Positions 1 to 10,808 of a stretch of 64,000 nt of DNA are shown piece after piece. The position numbers and the translations under genes are program-made. The stretch comes from [Bacillus] enclensis (GTDB lineage Bacteria; Bacillota; Bacilli; Bacillales; Bacillaceae_B), in NCBI RefSeq assembly GCF_001456935.1, contig NZ_KQ758482.1:848249-912248 (forward strand), written 5' to 3'. Every line of letters begins with the position of its first letter. Position 1 is the stretch's first letter. The notes beneath the pieces are model-generated. The model was not told where the DNA came from. It did no database searches and saw only the letters and a list, made by a program, of their open reading frames with translations.

Positions 1-14
1 AGTCCATTCAATTA

Positions 15-1115
15 TCAGGATTGTTTTATAACCGCAAGAAACTCTTTCATCAATGAGATTAATTCTTCGTTTTGTTCACGGGAACCGACTGTAATCCGCA
101 CTGATTGAGGATAGCCCAATGCCCCGCCGGACCGGACAATGTAACCTTTGCTCATCAAGTATTGAAATACTTCATCGCCGCTCAGTCCGAAATCAATCAG
201 GATAAAATTCGCCTGGGATTTCATATATTTTAGTCCGGTGCTTTCACAAAACTCATAAAATTGCTGGAGTCCTTCACGGTTCTTTTCTCTGCATTGCTCG
301 ATGAAAGCCTGGTCTTCCATGGCCTCCGCCGCCGCCCCCTGACCAAGGGAGTTGTTATTGAATGGCTCCCTGACCGGTTCCAATTTCCCTATGACGTCTC
401 TGCTTCCAACTCCATAGCCGACCCTGAATCCTGCCAGCCCGTATGCTTTTGAAAAGGTCCGGGTTACAACCAATTGAGGATAAGATTCAATGAGGCTGAT
501 TGAATCATAATAATCCCCAGCAGTGACATATTCATAGTATGCTTCATCCAAAACGACCAGGACGTCTGAGGGAACCTGGTCAAGGAAATGCAGAAGTTCT
601 TCTTTACGGATATACTCACCGGTAGGATTATTCGGCGAACACAACCAGACGACAGCAGTAGTCCCGTCAATGCTGTCCAGCATCTTGGAGAGCTGATGCC
701 TGCCTTCTTCGTCCAGAGGGACTTCCCTTACCTCTGCTCCTTCGACAATGGCATTATGTTTATACTGCGGAAATGTAGGTGCAGCCATCACGGTGCTTTT
801 CGAAGGGTCCAAGAGAGCCCTGGATATGATTTGAATCACTTCATCGGAACCATTCCCGAAGATGAGCTGCCCGGGCTCCACCGATAAATGGCCGGCGACT
901 TTCATGCGTAACCGCTTTGCGTAACCATCAGGATAGATGGCGTGTGAAGATGCATAATCATAGATGAAATTCTGTATTTGAGGAGAACAGCCGTAAGGAT
1001 TCTCATTCGATGCGAGCTTTACCACTTTCTCAAGACTGAATTGCTCTTTGACGTCTTCCATCGTTTTCCCGGGCTGATATGCTTTGAGATTGTGTAACTG
1101 TGATTTCCATTGCAT
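15..1115 (-). CDS. hisC: Histidinol-phosphate aminotransferase HisC (366 aa)
   Basis: PLP-dependent class I/II aminotransferase that makes histidinol phosphate from imidazole acetol phosphate; in Bacillus the same enzyme also transaminates in Tyr and Phe synthesis. Visible motifs are the N-terminal LASNENPYG, the central CSPNNPTGE, the LDEAYYEY segment and TFSKAYGLAGFRVGY, whose lysine binds PLP. I place the start at the ATG at 1115, which lies 8 nt after AAGGAAG; a TTG six bases upstream is too close to that site. The gene follows aroH directly, whereas B. subtilis has six trp genes between them. tyrA and aroE would be expected just beyond the left window edge. Confidence 0.95.
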   Translation of the reverse strand: MQWKSQLHNLKAYQPGKTMEDVKEQFSLEKVVKLASNENPYGCSPQIQNFIYDYASSHAIYPDGYAKRLRMKVAGHLSVEPGQLIFGNGSDEVIQIISRALLDPSKSTVMAAPTFPQYKHNAIVEGAEVREVPLDEEGRHQLSKMLDSIDGTTAVVWLCSPNNPTGEYIRKEELLHFLDQVPSDVLVVLDEAYYEYVTAGDYYDSISLIESYPQLVVTRTFSKAYGLAGFRVGYGVGSRDVIGKLEPVREPFNNNSLGQGAAAEAMEDQAFIEQCREKNREGLQQFYEFCESTGLKYMKSQANFILIDFGLSGDEVFQYLMSKGYIVRSGGALGYPQSVRITVGSREQNEELISLMKEFLAVIKQS

Positions 1116-1172
1116 ATACAAAACTTCCTTTCAATCCGTGAGTCAATTGACTATTAATTAATATTCCATTCT

Positions 1173-1538
1173 TTATTCACTCAAGTCCGGCCTTAACGAA
1201 ACGGCCTTCTTCAAATATATGTGCTTAATATCTTTTTGGGGACATCCTGTATTATAGTGGATCATCAGCCGGATACAGCGTTCCAGCCCTCCCGGCACAT
1301 CCAACTCCTGCATACACATCACGGGTACATATTTCCAGTCGTCAAATTCCCTTAACGCTTTGGCAGGAAATGCTCTTGTAATATCTGCAGTGGCCGAAAT
1401 GAAAACGGATGCCACCTTGTCGGGATCAATCCTGTTACTTGCGATCATTTCACCCAGCAGCTCGTGAGTTGAAAGGAGAATTTCCTTTTCGCTATTCTCT
1501 TCAACGGTTGTTGCTCCCCGGATTCCCCTCATCATCAT
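1173..1538 (-). CDS. aroH: Chorismate mutase AroH, monofunctional (121 aa)
   Basis: Converts chorismate to prephenate, the branch point to Phe and Tyr. The protein opens with RGIRGATTVEENSEKEI and ends with HIYLKKAVSLRPDLS, both typical of the small trimeric AroH class; the conserved FPAKALREF and CMQELDVPGGLERCIR stretches are present. The start is the ATG at 1538, 7 nt after GGGAG; a GTG at 1544 overlaps that ribosome site. The gene sits 24 nt after aroB in the aroF-aroB-aroH-hisC row. Confidence 0.95.
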   Translation of the reverse strand: MMMRGIRGATTVEENSEKEILLSTHELLGEMIASNRIDPDKVASVFISATADITRAFPAKALREFDDWKYVPVMCMQELDVPGGLERCIRLMIHYNTGCPQKDIKHIYLKKAVSLRPDLSE

Positions 1539-1562
1539 TCTCACTCTCCCTTTTATCCTTTT

Positions 1563-2666
1563 CTACTTTTCTCCTGCCCATTTATATATGCCGCGGATAA
1601 AAGTATCTGCAGCGATCAGGCCTTCTTCAGGAACAGTCACAAGAACCGGCTCACCAATTTCCTTTAACAGTACAAAAACCGGCATGCCGTCTTTTGATTT
1701 TTTATCGTTCTTCATCTTATCCAAAAGTTGTGTGAATGTAATATGATCAGGGACCGTCAAATCATATCCGACCGATATGATCCAATTGACGAATTCCTTC
1801 AGATCGAAGGACAAGCTGCAATATTTTTCACTCAGGTACAAAGCATAAATCATCCCGATCATGACCGATTCCCCATGAGTCCGATTTCCATATCCGCTGG
1901 CGCTTTCCACAGCGTGTCCATACGTATGTCCGAAATTCAGGAATGCCCTGATCCCATGTTCTCTTTCGTCTTGAGTAACAATTTCCGCCTTTACTTTGAT
2001 TCCTCTGAGAAGACATTGCAGTATATACTCTTCCCGCAGCTCGCTCACCGATGTGAAATTTGAATATAGTTCCCTCAGGAAATCTGCATCTGACAAGAAA
2101 GCGTGTTTGATCACTTCCGCATAACCCGACCGCACCTCTTCGGCAGGCAGGCTCTTGAGATAATCCAAGTCAAAGAATACACCATCAGGCTGATAAAACT
2201 GACCGACCATATTTTTTCCCAATGGATGATTGATTGCCACTTTCCCGCCAACCGCACTATCATGAGCCAGTATCGTTGTAGGTACAGAGATAAACGGGAT
2301 GCCCCTCATGAAAGTGGAGGCTGTGAATCCTGCAAAATCACCAATCGCACCGCCTCCAAACGCAATGACGAGAGCATTCCTGTCCACATGATTCCGGAGA
2401 CCGTGTGAAATGGCTTCTTCGTATACTTTAAAGCTTTTAGCCTGTTCGCCGGATGGTGCCTCAAAGACAGTCACCGGAAATACCCGCTCCAGCTCATTGG
2501 CAAATTGTTTTCCATAAAGAGAATGGACTTCAATGTCCGCAATGATCCAAATGGTTGAAACACTAGGGTAGTTGGAGGAAATAAAATCGATGATATTCTG
2601 TGTCATCGTATTTCCAAGAAAAACATCATATGACTTGGAAGGAGTTTTCACTGTGATTCTTTCCAT
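1563..2666 (-). CDS. aroB: 3-dehydroquinate synthase AroB (367 aa)
   Basis: Second step of the shikimate pathway: DAHP to 3-dehydroquinate, using NAD and a divalent metal. The sequence shows AFGGGAIGDFAGFTASTFMRG and PTTILAHDSAVGGKVAIN (NAD and metal site region), SGYAEVIKHA, and LNFGHTYGHAVE with the metal-binding histidines. The open frame runs 32 codons further upstream, but the ATG at 2666 (MERITVKT) has a good AAGGAA site and lies 1 nt after the aroF stop, so the longer form is rejected. B. subtilis AroB is of similar length. Confidence 0.95.
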   Translation of the reverse strand: MERITVKTPSKSYDVFLGNTMTQNIIDFISSNYPSVSTIWIIADIEVHSLYGKQFANELERVFPVTVFEAPSGEQAKSFKVYEEAISHGLRNHVDRNALVIAFGGGAIGDFAGFTASTFMRGIPFISVPTTILAHDSAVGGKVAINHPLGKNMVGQFYQPDGVFFDLDYLKSLPAEEVRSGYAEVIKHAFLSDADFLRELYSNFTSVSELREEYILQCLLRGIKVKAEIVTQDEREHGIRAFLNFGHTYGHAVESASGYGNRTHGESVMIGMIYALYLSEKYCSLSFDLKEFVNWIISVGYDLTVPDHITFTQLLDKMKNDKKSKDGMPVFVLLKEIGEPVLVTVPEEGLIAADTFIRGIYKWAGEK

Positions 2667-2667
2667 T

Positions 2668-3840
2668 TTAAAATTCCTTCGATTCGTTTCTAAGATTCTC
2701 AACATCCCTTTGAAGCTTTTCAAATTGATCACTGTTGAACTGGTCTGCAATGGCTTCTGCAAGTTCCCATGCCACTACCGCTTCTGCTACGACACTCGCT
2801 GCAGGGACGGCACAGCTGTCAGATCGCTCGATACTTGCTTTGAACGGCTCTTTCGTATCGATATCCACGCTTTGCAGCGGTTTGTAGAGGGTTGGGATGG
2901 GTTTCATCACACCTTTGATATGAATCGGCATCCCGGTTGTCATCCCGCCTTCAAAACCGCCAAGGCGGTTCGTCCTCCTGTAGTAGCCTTTTTCCTCGCT
3001 CCAAAGGATCTCATCATGAACTTCGCTTCCCGGTTTTCTCGCCATTTCAAATCCGAGCCCGAATTCAACTCCTTTGAATGCATTGATGCTCATGATGGCA
3101 CGTGCCAGTTTTGCATCCAGCTTTCGATCGTAATGAACATAACTTCCGACACCTTGCGGCATGCCCTCTACGATCACTTCAACAACTCCCCCGATGGAAT
3201 CCCCATTTTGCTTTGCTTCATCTATCAGATTCATCATTTTGTCAGCCGCTTCATTATCCAGGCAGCGGACAGGAGATTCTTCAGATCTTTCTTTTAAATC
3301 ATTTATGGAATCGTATTTAACGTTTTCTGCTTTTATACCGCCTATTTCCAGAACATGTCCCACAACTTCGATACCTAGGAGATTCAATAACTTTTTCGCA
3401 ACGGATCCGGCAGCTACCCGCACGGTCGTTTCCCTGGCTGAAGATCTTTCCAGAACGTTCCTGAGATCACGGTGTCCATATTTCATCCCTCCGACCAGGT
3501 CGGCATGGCCGGGTCTTGGACGTGAAATTTTTCTTTTTACTTCGTCTTCTTCACCCGGGGACAGCGGTTCAATTCCCATCACCTTCGTCCAATGAGTCCA
3601 GTCCTTATTCTCGACTACCAGTCCCAAAGGGGATCCAAGTGTATACCCGTGTCTTACACCACCGACGATTGAAACGCGGTCTTTCTCTATCTGCATTCTC
3701 CGTCCGCGCCCATATCCTTTCTGCCTTCTTGCCAGATCTTCGTTGATGTCCTCCGCTTCCAGCGGCATCCCGGCAGGCAGGCCTTCGATGATTGTTGTCA
3801 ATTGCGGTCCATGAGATTCTCCTGATGTTAAATATCTCAT
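2668..3840 (-). CDS. aroF: Chorismate synthase AroF (390 aa)
   Basis: Makes chorismate from EPSP using reduced FMN. Signature stretches are [14 protein letters not shown] at the N-terminus, [31 protein letters not shown] and [18 protein letters not shown] near the C-terminus. The ATG at 3840 follows a strong GGGGGAAAG site; the in-frame codon 18 nt upstream is TTG and overlaps that site. The 390 residues equal the B. subtilis length. It heads the aroF-aroB-aroH-hisC row, and cheR lies upstream with a 227-nt gap. Confidence 0.96.
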   Translation of the reverse strand: MRYLTSGESHGPQLTTIIEGLPAGMPLEAEDINEDLARRQKGYGRGRRMQIEKDRVSIVGGVRHGYTLGSPLGLVVENKDWTHWTKVMGIEPLSPGEEDEVKRKISRPRPGHADLVGGMKYGHRDLRNVLERSSARETTVRVAAGSVAKKLLNLLGIEVVGHVLEIGGIKAENVKYDSINDLKERSEESPVRCLDNEAADKMMNLIDEAKQNGDSIGGVVEVIVEGMPQGVGSYVHYDRKLDAKLARAIMSINAFKGVEFGLGFEMARKPGSEVHDEILWSEEKGYYRRTNRLGGFEGGMTTGMPIHIKGVMKPIPTLYKPLQSVDIDTKEPFKASIERSDSCAVPAASVVAEAVVAWELAEAIADQFNSDQFEKLQRDVENLRNESKEF

Positions 3841-4067
3841 AACACTTTCCCCCTTCAACTCGTTAAAGAATTATGTACCAATATAACATAAGTTCAATAT
3901 TCATTCCTAGTACTATGTTTAAAAAATTTGAACATTTCACCCCTTGCCAGCACTTTGAAATTTCCTCTCGCTTTCCAATCAGCAAGTTTAGAGTCATGCA
4001 AAAAAGAACGATGAAATACGAAGCTGTCTGCATTGCTGCTGCAGCCTCTGTTTCACCGTTCATTAAA

Positions 4068-4957
<890 letters not shown>

Positions 4958-4978
4958 CGAGTAGCTATGGAACCGGGA

Positions 4979-5425
4979 TCAGTAGATCCATTCGTTCATT
5001 AGTTTGCTGTATTCTACAAGCTCTTCTTCTTTGAAGAATAAGCCGATTTCTCTGACTGCGCTTTCAGGAGAGTCAGAACCATGGATGATGTTCTTTCCTA
5101 CTGTAAGGCCAAAGTCTCCGCGGATCGTTCCTGTAGCTGCATCTTTAGGGTTTGTGGCCCCCATCATACCGCGTGCTGTGGAGATGACATTTTCCCCTTG
5201 CCATACCATTGCAAATACAGGTCCGGAAGTGATAAAGTCGACTAATTCTCCAAAGAAAGGTCTTTCTTTATGTTCACCATAGTGTTCTTCAGCAAGCTCA
5301 GTAGAGATGCTCATAAGCTTAGCTCCGACTAATTGGAAGCCCTTTTTCTCGAAACGTGATACGATATCACCGATTAACCCTCTTTGTACGCCGTCAGGCT
5401 TTACCATTAAAAACGTTTTTTCCAT
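4979..5425 (-). CDS. ndk: Nucleoside diphosphate kinase Ndk (148 aa)
   Basis: Balances nucleoside triphosphate pools by phosphate transfer through a phospho-histidine. The start [19 protein letters not shown], the [18 protein letters not shown] stretch and the active-site [12 protein letters not shown] are all present. The ATG at 5425 has AGGAG 8 nt upstream; a GTG at 5434 would overlap that site. The length is standard for the family. Downstream is cheR, upstream hepT, as in B. subtilis. Confidence 0.97.
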   Translation of the reverse strand: MEKTFLMVKPDGVQRGLIGDIVSRFEKKGFQLVGAKLMSISTELAEEHYGEHKERPFFGELVDFITSGPVFAMVWQGENVISTARGMMGATNPKDAATGTIRGDFGLTVGKNIIHGSDSPESAVREIGLFFKEEELVEYSKLMNEWIY

Positions 5426-5528
5426 CTTCCCCACTCCTAATTATGTATGTATAGTCTGTCCGAGGACGTCCCACGAAAAATATTAACACTGTTCAGGGGT
5501 TTTGGCAACGTTTCCATTTTAAATTTTC

Positions 5529-6491
5529 TCAATATTTTCTTTTCCCGATAAAGTTCGCGACATTCTTAAGTGTCTTCTTGACCCGGTTCTGAGGCAGATA
5601 CTCCAAATCTTCCAGCGCCTTATCAAGGTACATCCTGCTGACACGGTGGGACCGTTCAATTGCATCCGAAGCAAGGATTGAAGCAATCACTTTTTTCATT
5701 GTTTCAGCAGAAGTGTTTTCAGAGACACGTTCTATTTCTGATCTAAGTGCAGGATCTTCCATGGCATAAAGAACAGGAAGTGTGATATTCCCCTGCCATA
5801 AGTCACTGCCTGCAGGTTTCCCGAGTTCCTCTTCGCTTGCGGTTAAATCCAGTATGTCATCTGTAATTTGATAGCTCATCCCGACATGATATCCAAAGCG
5901 GAACAATCTTCTATGTACTTCTTCAGGAGCACCGGATGCAATGGCACCCAATTGACAACTGACCGCTATCAATAAGGCCGTCTTCCGTTTTATCCTCAGT
6001 AAATAATCCCTTAAATTTTGATCGCAGCGGTATTTATCCTTTATCTGAGCTATTTCGCCTTTACATAGTTCCACAATGGTATGAGAAAGGATTTGATGTG
6101 CTTCAGGATTCTTTATATTCGTCATATATTCCAGGCCGCGGGCAAAAATATAATCTCCAGTATACATGGCTATCCTGTTATCCCACTGGGACTTTATCGT
6201 CGGCTTGCCCCTCCTCAGCTCTGCATCGTCGATTACATCATCATGAACAAGTGAAGCCATGTGAATAAGCTCCAGGGCTACGGCAGCATTTTTCACTGAG
6301 TTGATGTCATACTCCCCGAATTTCGCGGAAAGCAGTACAAAAACGGGCCGGATCCGTTTGCCGCCCGCCTGCAAAAGATGAAGGGATGCCTGATTCAAAA
6401 GTCGGGAATCCGATTCGATTGCTGTTTCAAGTTCCTTTTCAATCTGGTCTATGTCTGTTTTAAGAAAGGAATATATCCTGTTTAGCTTCAT
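5529..6491 (-). CDS. hepT: Heptaprenyl diphosphate synthase component II HepT (320 aa)
   Basis: Catalytic subunit of the two-part trans-prenyl transferase that makes the C35 side chain of menaquinone-7. The first aspartate-rich motif is in LVHDDVIDDAELRRGKPT (about residue 82), the second in SYQITDDILDLTASEEE (about residue 210), and GGKRIRP marks the diphosphate-binding site. It is active only with HepS, encoded two genes upstream. The hepS-menG-hepT order is the usual Bacillus menaquinone cluster. Confidence 0.95.
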   Translation of the reverse strand: MKLNRIYSFLKTDIDQIEKELETAIESDSRLLNQASLHLLQAGGKRIRPVFVLLSAKFGEYDINSVKNAAVALELIHMASLVHDDVIDDAELRRGKPTIKSQWDNRIAMYTGDYIFARGLEYMTNIKNPEAHQILSHTIVELCKGEIAQIKDKYRCDQNLRDYLLRIKRKTALLIAVSCQLGAIASGAPEEVHRRLFRFGYHVGMSYQITDDILDLTASEEELGKPAGSDLWQGNITLPVLYAMEDPALRSEIERVSENTSAETMKKVIASILASDAIERSHRVSRMYLDKALEDLEYLPQNRVKKTLKNVANFIGKRKY

Positions 6492-6528
6492 AGTTAATCC
6501 ACCCAGTTTACTAATTTGCGTTTATCTA

Positions 6529-7230
6529 TCACTTATATCCAACGTGCATGGCAGCCACTCCGCCGCTGTAAGGCTTGAAATATATATCTTTAAAGCCGGC
6601 TTCTTCAAACAATTCTGCCAGTTCTTTCATTCCCGGGAAATCCCTTGCAGATTCCTGGAGCCAGGAATATTCAGAAAAGCTCTTTGCGAATATCCTTCCA
6701 AAGACAGGCATGATGAATCTGAAATACATATAGTAGAGCTGTCGGAACCCAAACATGGTCGGCTGTGAAGTTTCAAGGCAGACAGCCATTCCACCAGGCT
6801 TCAACACACGGTTCATTTCTTTTAACACTTGCAGGTAATCCGGAACATTTCTTAACCCGAATCCGATCGTCACGTAATCGAAAGTATTATCTTCAAATGG
6901 CAATTCCATGGCATTTCCATGGATAAGCTCAATATTATTCAGCGGAGATGACTTTACTTTTTCCTCTCCGATGGACAGCATATTCTGGCTGAAATCCAAT
7001 CCGAATACTTTTCCTTTCATGCCCGCCTGCTCACCGAGTGCAAGCGTCCAATCTGCCGTCCCGCAGCATACATCCAAAGCAGATGCTCCTTCTTTAACCT
7101 TCATATGCTTCATCGTCTCTTTGCGCCATTTTTTATGCTGTTGGAAACTGATTACCGAGTTCATCTTGTCATAGTTTGAGTAGATTTTCTCAAAGACACC
7201 ATGAACCTTCTGTTCTTTTGATTGTTGCAT
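6529..7230 (-). CDS. menG: Demethylmenaquinone methyltransferase MenG/UbiE (233 aa)
   Basis: SAM-dependent C-methyltransferase for the last step of menaquinone synthesis. Motifs: [21 protein letters not shown] at the N-terminus, [15 protein letters not shown] (SAM motif I), [25 protein letters not shown] (UbiE signature) and [13 protein letters not shown]. It starts 5 nt after hepS and ends 37 nt before hepT. In B. subtilis the same gene has been called menH. Confidence 0.95.
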   Translation of the reverse strand: MQQSKEQKVHGVFEKIYSNYDKMNSVISFQQHKKWRKETMKHMKVKEGASALDVCCGTADWTLALGEQAGMKGKVFGLDFSQNMLSIGEEKVKSSPLNNIELIHGNAMELPFEDNTFDYVTIGFGLRNVPDYLQVLKEMNRVLKPGGMAVCLETSQPTMFGFRQLYYMYFRFIMPVFGRIFAKSFSEYSWLQESARDFPGMKELAELFEEAGFKDIYFKPYSGGVAAMHVGYK

Positions 7231-7235
7231 AACAT

Positions 7236-8045
7236 TTACCCTTCTTCCGCATATAATTTCGTAGTAGCAATAGACTCATTGAAAGGAAGAAATTCCATAA
7301 ACAACTCTCTGGCAGCAGGAGTACCCGGCTTCTTTTCGTGTAATTGAACTTCTATGTCTTTTTGAACCTTGTCCATTGCATGGTCGACGGCTGACAATAA
7401 GAGACTCCGGTCCACCGGTTCTTCGGATTCTCTTAGTATTGAAGCAAGAGCACCCGTAAAGATGGTTTCTTTTGAATTGATCAATGCCAGGCGTTCTTGA
7501 ATGAGACGGTTATATAAAAATGTGTCAGAAAGAAGGGGAATCCAGTCCTTCTGATTGAAAAACTCATAGAAATGAGCAGGTATCGAAGTTTCAATAATTC
7601 TTATATATTCCGTCAACTCATCTACGGAAGAACACTCTTCATTGTACATCGATATTTTACATTCATTTATTTTCTTGATCGCATTCGATAATGCCTCGAT
7701 CAACCCCAGATCCCCTGTTTCAGCAAGTGTCCTGTAATAAAGGCTGCTGAAGTATACTCCGGCAAGTACAGTCAATTGTCTCTCTTTAAGAGAATCCCGT
7801 TCAGAAATTGTTACTTTCTCATGTGTCTCAAGGGCAATATGCAAAAACATAGCAGTAGAAATCCACTTCATTTCCTGTTGAGTGACCATCCTTTGTTCAT
7901 TCAAAAATGGAAGGAGCAAATAATTGATGCGTTTACGATCAATATGCGGCTGATCAATATACTCCTTTAGATATGAATGGTGAAGCTGGTCTTCTATGTA
8001 TTGATGAATGATATTCGCTTGATGATTGTAATCAGTGAATTTCAT
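7236..8045 (-). CDS. hepS: Heptaprenyl diphosphate synthase component I HepS (269 aa)
   Basis: Non-catalytic partner of HepT that sets chain length. It is a mostly helical protein without the aspartate-rich motifs, as expected. The identification rests on the HepS-like stretches [19 protein letters not shown] and [22 protein letters not shown] and on its place just upstream of menG-hepT. It is somewhat longer than the B. subtilis protein (about 250 aa). Confidence 0.9.
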   Translation of the reverse strand: MKFTDYNHQANIIHQYIEDQLHHSYLKEYIDQPHIDRKRINYLLLPFLNEQRMVTQQEMKWISTAMFLHIALETHEKVTISERDSLKERQLTVLAGVYFSSLYYRTLAETGDLGLIEALSNAIKKINECKISMYNEECSSVDELTEYIRIIETSIPAHFYEFFNQKDWIPLLSDTFLYNRLIQERLALINSKETIFTGALASILRESEEPVDRSLLLSAVDHAMDKVQKDIEVQLHEKKPGTPAARELFMEFLPFNESIATTKLYAEEG

Positions 8046-8221
8046 ACCCTATTTCCCCATTTCTACTATGTTTCACATGATAATTTTCAGCAATAAATAT
8101 TATACCATAAAACGTTCACAAATAGTGAATCGCCGAAGATCCCATAAGTGTTCTATGTATTTCCTGCATCAACAAATCTGATTACATTCAAATTTCTTCT
8201 TCCCTTACTCTCATATAACAA

Positions 8222-8259
8222 AGGGGACGACTAAGAATAATGGTTCTTTGTTCGTCCCT
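8222..8259 (-). terminator. Intrinsic terminator downstream of mtrB
   Basis: The minus strand reads GGGACGA ... TCGTCCCCTTTG shortly after the mtrB stop, a clear stem with a short T-rich tail. It separates folE-mtrB from hepS. The rest of 8046-8270 shows no gene. Confidence 0.6.
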
Positions 8260-8270
8260 CATATCAGATG

Positions 8271-8492
8271 CTATTTTTTATTTTCACTTTCAACTTCCCC
8301 ATAACTGGTAAGGATCGTTGCTTTCCCTCTTACCTTGATGGCAGATGTATGATCAGTGAATTGAGCAATCATCACTTCGCCTTTATCAAGCTTTTCTGAA
8401 TGGTGGAAGCGTGTGTCCGTGCCCCTGGTAAGACCGATTACATTTACGCCGTCTTCACTAGCCTTAATGACAACATAATCATTAGAATTCAT
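8271..8492 (-). CDS. mtrB: trp RNA-binding attenuation protein MtrB (TRAP, 73 aa)
   Basis: Forms an 11-subunit ring that, when loaded with tryptophan, binds GAG/UAG repeats in trp leader RNA and causes termination. The core [20 protein letters not shown], the [16 protein letters not shown] stretch and the KVRGKA RNA-contact region are intact. The ATG at 8492 follows AGGAG by 8 nt; an in-frame GTG three codons upstream overlaps it. It pairs with folE as in B. subtilis mtrAB. Its main target, the trp operon, is not at its usual place in this window. Confidence 0.95.
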   Translation of the reverse strand: MNSNDYVVIKASEDGVNVIGLTRGTDTRFHHSEKLDKGEVMIAQFTDHTSAIKVRGKATILTSYGEVESENKK

Positions 8493-8511
8493 TAATCCCA
8501 CTCCTGTACTT

Positions 8512-9078
8512 TTACTTCTTGATAAATGAAAGCACTTCGTTCCGCGCTTGTGAATCCTCTTTAAAAGTTCCCCGCACCGCGGTCGTCACTGTACTGGAGC
8601 CTGGTTTCTTGACCCCTCTCATTGTCATGCACATATGTTCCGCTTCCACGACAACCATGACACCGTATGGTTCAAGGGTTTCCATGATGGAATCGGCAAC
8701 CGTTGAAGTGATCCTTTCTTGCAGCTGAGGTCTCCTTGCGACAGATTCCACTGCCCTGGCAAGCTTGCTCAGACCCGTGACTCTTCCATTCCGTGGAATA
8801 TAGGAAACATGTGCACGTCCGTAGAAAGGCACTAAATGATGTTCACACATTGAATAAAACGGTATATCTTTGACAAGGACTAATTCTTCGTGGTCCTCAC
8901 TGAAAATAGTTTCAAAATATTCCTTGGGATCGTGATCTATTCCTGAAAAAACCTCTGCATACATTTTTGCGACGCGCTTAGGTGTATCCAAAAGTCCTTC
9001 TCTATTAGGATTTTCTCCTATTGCTTCAAGTATTAAACGCACTGCTTCTTCTATCTGGCTATGGTTGACTTCTGCCAT
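8512..9078 (-). CDS. folE: GTP cyclohydrolase I FolE/MtrA (188 aa)
   Basis: First step of folate synthesis: GTP to dihydroneopterin triphosphate. Visible are [19 protein letters not shown], the zinc ligand region [32 protein letters not shown] and [17 protein letters not shown]. Homodecamer in known members. It precedes mtrB by 19 nt, so the two are probably cotranscribed as mtrAB. Confidence 0.96.
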   Translation of the reverse strand: MAEVNHSQIEEAVRLILEAIGENPNREGLLDTPKRVAKMYAEVFSGIDHDPKEYFETIFSEDHEELVLVKDIPFYSMCEHHLVPFYGRAHVSYIPRNGRVTGLSKLARAVESVARRPQLQERITSTVADSIMETLEPYGVMVVVEAEHMCMTMRGVKKPGSSTVTTAVRGTFKEDSQARNEVLSFIKK

Positions 9079-9186
9079 TATGCTGTCCTCCTACTATCAC
9101 CTAAAGAAATAAACTAACATTGTTAATATTAGCATAAGCCAATAATCTCATCAAAGCTTAGTGCTTTAGAAGTTTAGGTTTTTCAA

Positions 9187-9219
9187 AGAAAAAAGGGCCG
9201 CATCTTATGCGGCCCTTTC
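9187..9219 (-). terminator. Strong intrinsic terminator of hbs
   Basis: An 11-bp stem AAAGGGCCGCA / TGCGGCCCTTT with a 5-nt loop is followed on the minus strand by TTTTTTCTTTG, 20 nt after the hbs stop. Confidence 0.85.
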
Positions 9220-9239
9220 GTAACGCTCAAAGTATGTAA

Positions 9240-9512
9240 TTATTTTACAGCTTCTTTAAGCGCTTTACCTGGTTTGAAAGCAGGTACTTTGCTAGCTGAG
9301 ATTTCGATTTCTTCACCTGTTTGTGGGTTGCGACCTTTACGGGCTGCACGCTCACGTACTTCGAAGTTACCGAATCCGATTAATTGTACTTTATCACCGT
9401 TTGCAAGTGATTCTTGAATTGTATCGAAAACAGCGTCAACCGCTTTAGTAGCGTCCTTCTTAGATAGCTCAGCAGCTTCTGCAACAGCATTGATTAATTC
9501 TGTCTTGTTCAT
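9240..9512 (-). CDS. hbs: HU-type DNA-binding protein Hbs (90 aa)
   Basis: Small histone-like protein that bends and compacts [24 protein letters not shown], the [19 protein letters not shown] arm with the proline tip, and [15 protein letters not shown] are all present at full length. The ATG at 9512 has an ideal GGAGGAGGTG site, so the 12-residue upstream extension is not real. The gene has its own strong terminator; the AT-rich upstream region to about 9880 should hold its promoters, which I cannot pin down. Confidence 0.97.
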   Translation of the reverse strand: MNKTELINAVAEAAELSKKDATKAVDAVFDTIQESLANGDKVQLIGFGNFEVRERAARKGRNPQTGEEIEISASKVPAFKPGKALKEAVK

Positions 9513-9902
9513 GCCATTCACCTCCTCCCAAGGAAATGTCTCAGTCATGATTCATTTACTTTAATATCATTAGTAAACAACTTTAGCGGATTCTATACAT
9601 AAAGTACAGAAAAAACGCTTGAAAACGTTGCTGAATCAATATTCAACAACAATTCTGTTAAAAGATTATCACAATAGATTGTGCTTAGCAAGAATAATTC
9701 AAGAATTAATGGGAATCTTTTCTTATTTGATACATAAATGTAATAGAATCCCCTCATTTTGCCTTTATATTGCTATTTCTTGAAGATTCTTAAGCGCTTC
9801 CTCTATCCATTGCTCTTAAACAGTTCCCATTCTTTTGAGCGGTTAAACATTGTCTTTTAAAATCGTATTAAAAATATATGAATAATGGAGTCTGCAACAT
9901 TG

Positions 9903-10035
9903 ACCGTTCCTTTCCGCTGCAGGCATTTGCTTTCCGCGGGGAGGAAGTCGAGCCTCCTCGGCGTTCCGCCTGCGGGGTCTCGACTTTTCCTCTATTTCCC
10001 GTCGGAGTCAAATGCCTTCCGCTACAATCCACTCC
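9903..10035. repeat. Divergent palindromic repeat, B-like subfamily
   Basis: It reads TTTCCGCTGCAGGCATTTGC ... GGCATTTGACTCC on the opposite strand, so its two arms pair around an inner GCGGG / CCCGTC region and a central GAGCCTCCTCGGCG hairpin. It shares the core words CTTTCCGCGGGG, GAGCCTCC and TGCGGGGTCT with the other elements of the window, but its arms carry GCATTTGC rather than GTGCAAGAC. Confidence 0.65.
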
Positions 10036-10122
10036 TTCTTGTCAATTTTGTATCCACTTATCAATAGCTTTAAAAATCATTATTTGTCTTAACATATAAA
10101 ATCCATTAAAAAAATTCCTAAA

Positions 10123-10435
10123 AAAAGCTGGGACAATACCCCGCTAACACCGTCAAACGACGAACATTATATAGTAGCCTTTAAACACCGCTATGATTTC
10201 CGTTCAAAACTCCGATTTCCGCGGGCAGTTGGTGAGCCTCTTCTTATTTTCCATTGGGGGACTGTCCAGCTGCAGGGCTTAGAGGCACATGACATAAGTC
10301 AAACCGACCAAGAAGGCAAAGAACGCCTTCGTGGGCGATTCGCCTTATGCCACACGCCTCTCTTCAAAGCCCTTCCGCATTTCTGTTAGGAGTCTACGTT
10401 TTGCACTCCAATCAATCGCTGGAATCGGTTTTGAA
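10123..10435. repeat. Composite repeat copy R2 (A-B-C, right end lost)
   Basis: It begins with AAAAGCTGGGACAAT (part A), then ACCGTC..GACGAACATTAT, then the B arm TGATTTCCGTTC, an embedded C part at about 10264-10386 (starts GTCCAGCTGCAGGGC, ends CCTTCCGCATTTCT), then the closing B arm TTGCACTCCAATCAATCGCTG. No D hairpin or right A end follows, so this copy looks truncated. Confidence 0.75.
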
Positions 10436-10774
10436 TATGGGTAAGTTTACACACTACCATCCTGAAAAAATGGATTGTAACAACTAATATTCGTTTGTCT
10501 TTATCCTCTTTTTTGGTGGAACAGAAGGTAAGAACATGGCACGACGGCAAAAATGTTTACTGCGGTTAGCACTCTGATATTCGTGGATTTTCACATTTCA
10601 TCTTTCCGTATATTAGGCCTGATCCACTAACTAATTCGGGACGTGGAAGACTAATAATTACGTGCTTCTATCTTTGAAACAAATTGCTGCACAAGCAACT
10701 TAATAACCCGCCTTTCATAGAAACATTCATCCATCACTGTTGCATTTTTAATTTCATCTCAGATAGTCTCAATA

Positions 10775-10801
10775 AAAAAAAGACTCCCAAAAGAGAGTCT
10801 A
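10775..10801 (-). terminator. Intrinsic terminator of spoIVA
   Basis: The minus strand shows AGACTC TCTTTTGG GAGTCT followed by eight T residues, directly after the spoIVA stop. Confidence 0.85.
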
Positions 10802-10808
10802 AAAGAGA

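Larger units (their letters stand above)
9513..10808. other. Gene-free stretch of about 1.3 kb with two repeat elements
   Basis: No credible gene. The part next to hbs is AT-rich and likely carries its promoters. The remainder holds a divergent palindromic element (9903-10035), a composite repeat (10123-10435), about 300 bp of unremarkable sequence and the spoIVA terminator. The plus-strand open frames near 9880-10100 fall within the palindrome and are not convincing. Confidence 0.6.

Noticed and set aside
2572-3297. 241-codon plus-strand frame opposite aroF and aroB
   Set aside because: It is fully antisense to two strongly conserved genes and has no ribosome site or recognisable domain.
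9878-10099. Plus-strand open frames of 60-73 codons in the hbs-spoIVA gap
   Set aside because: They lie within a palindromic repeat, lack convincing ribosome sites, and their protein sequences only reflect the repeat.
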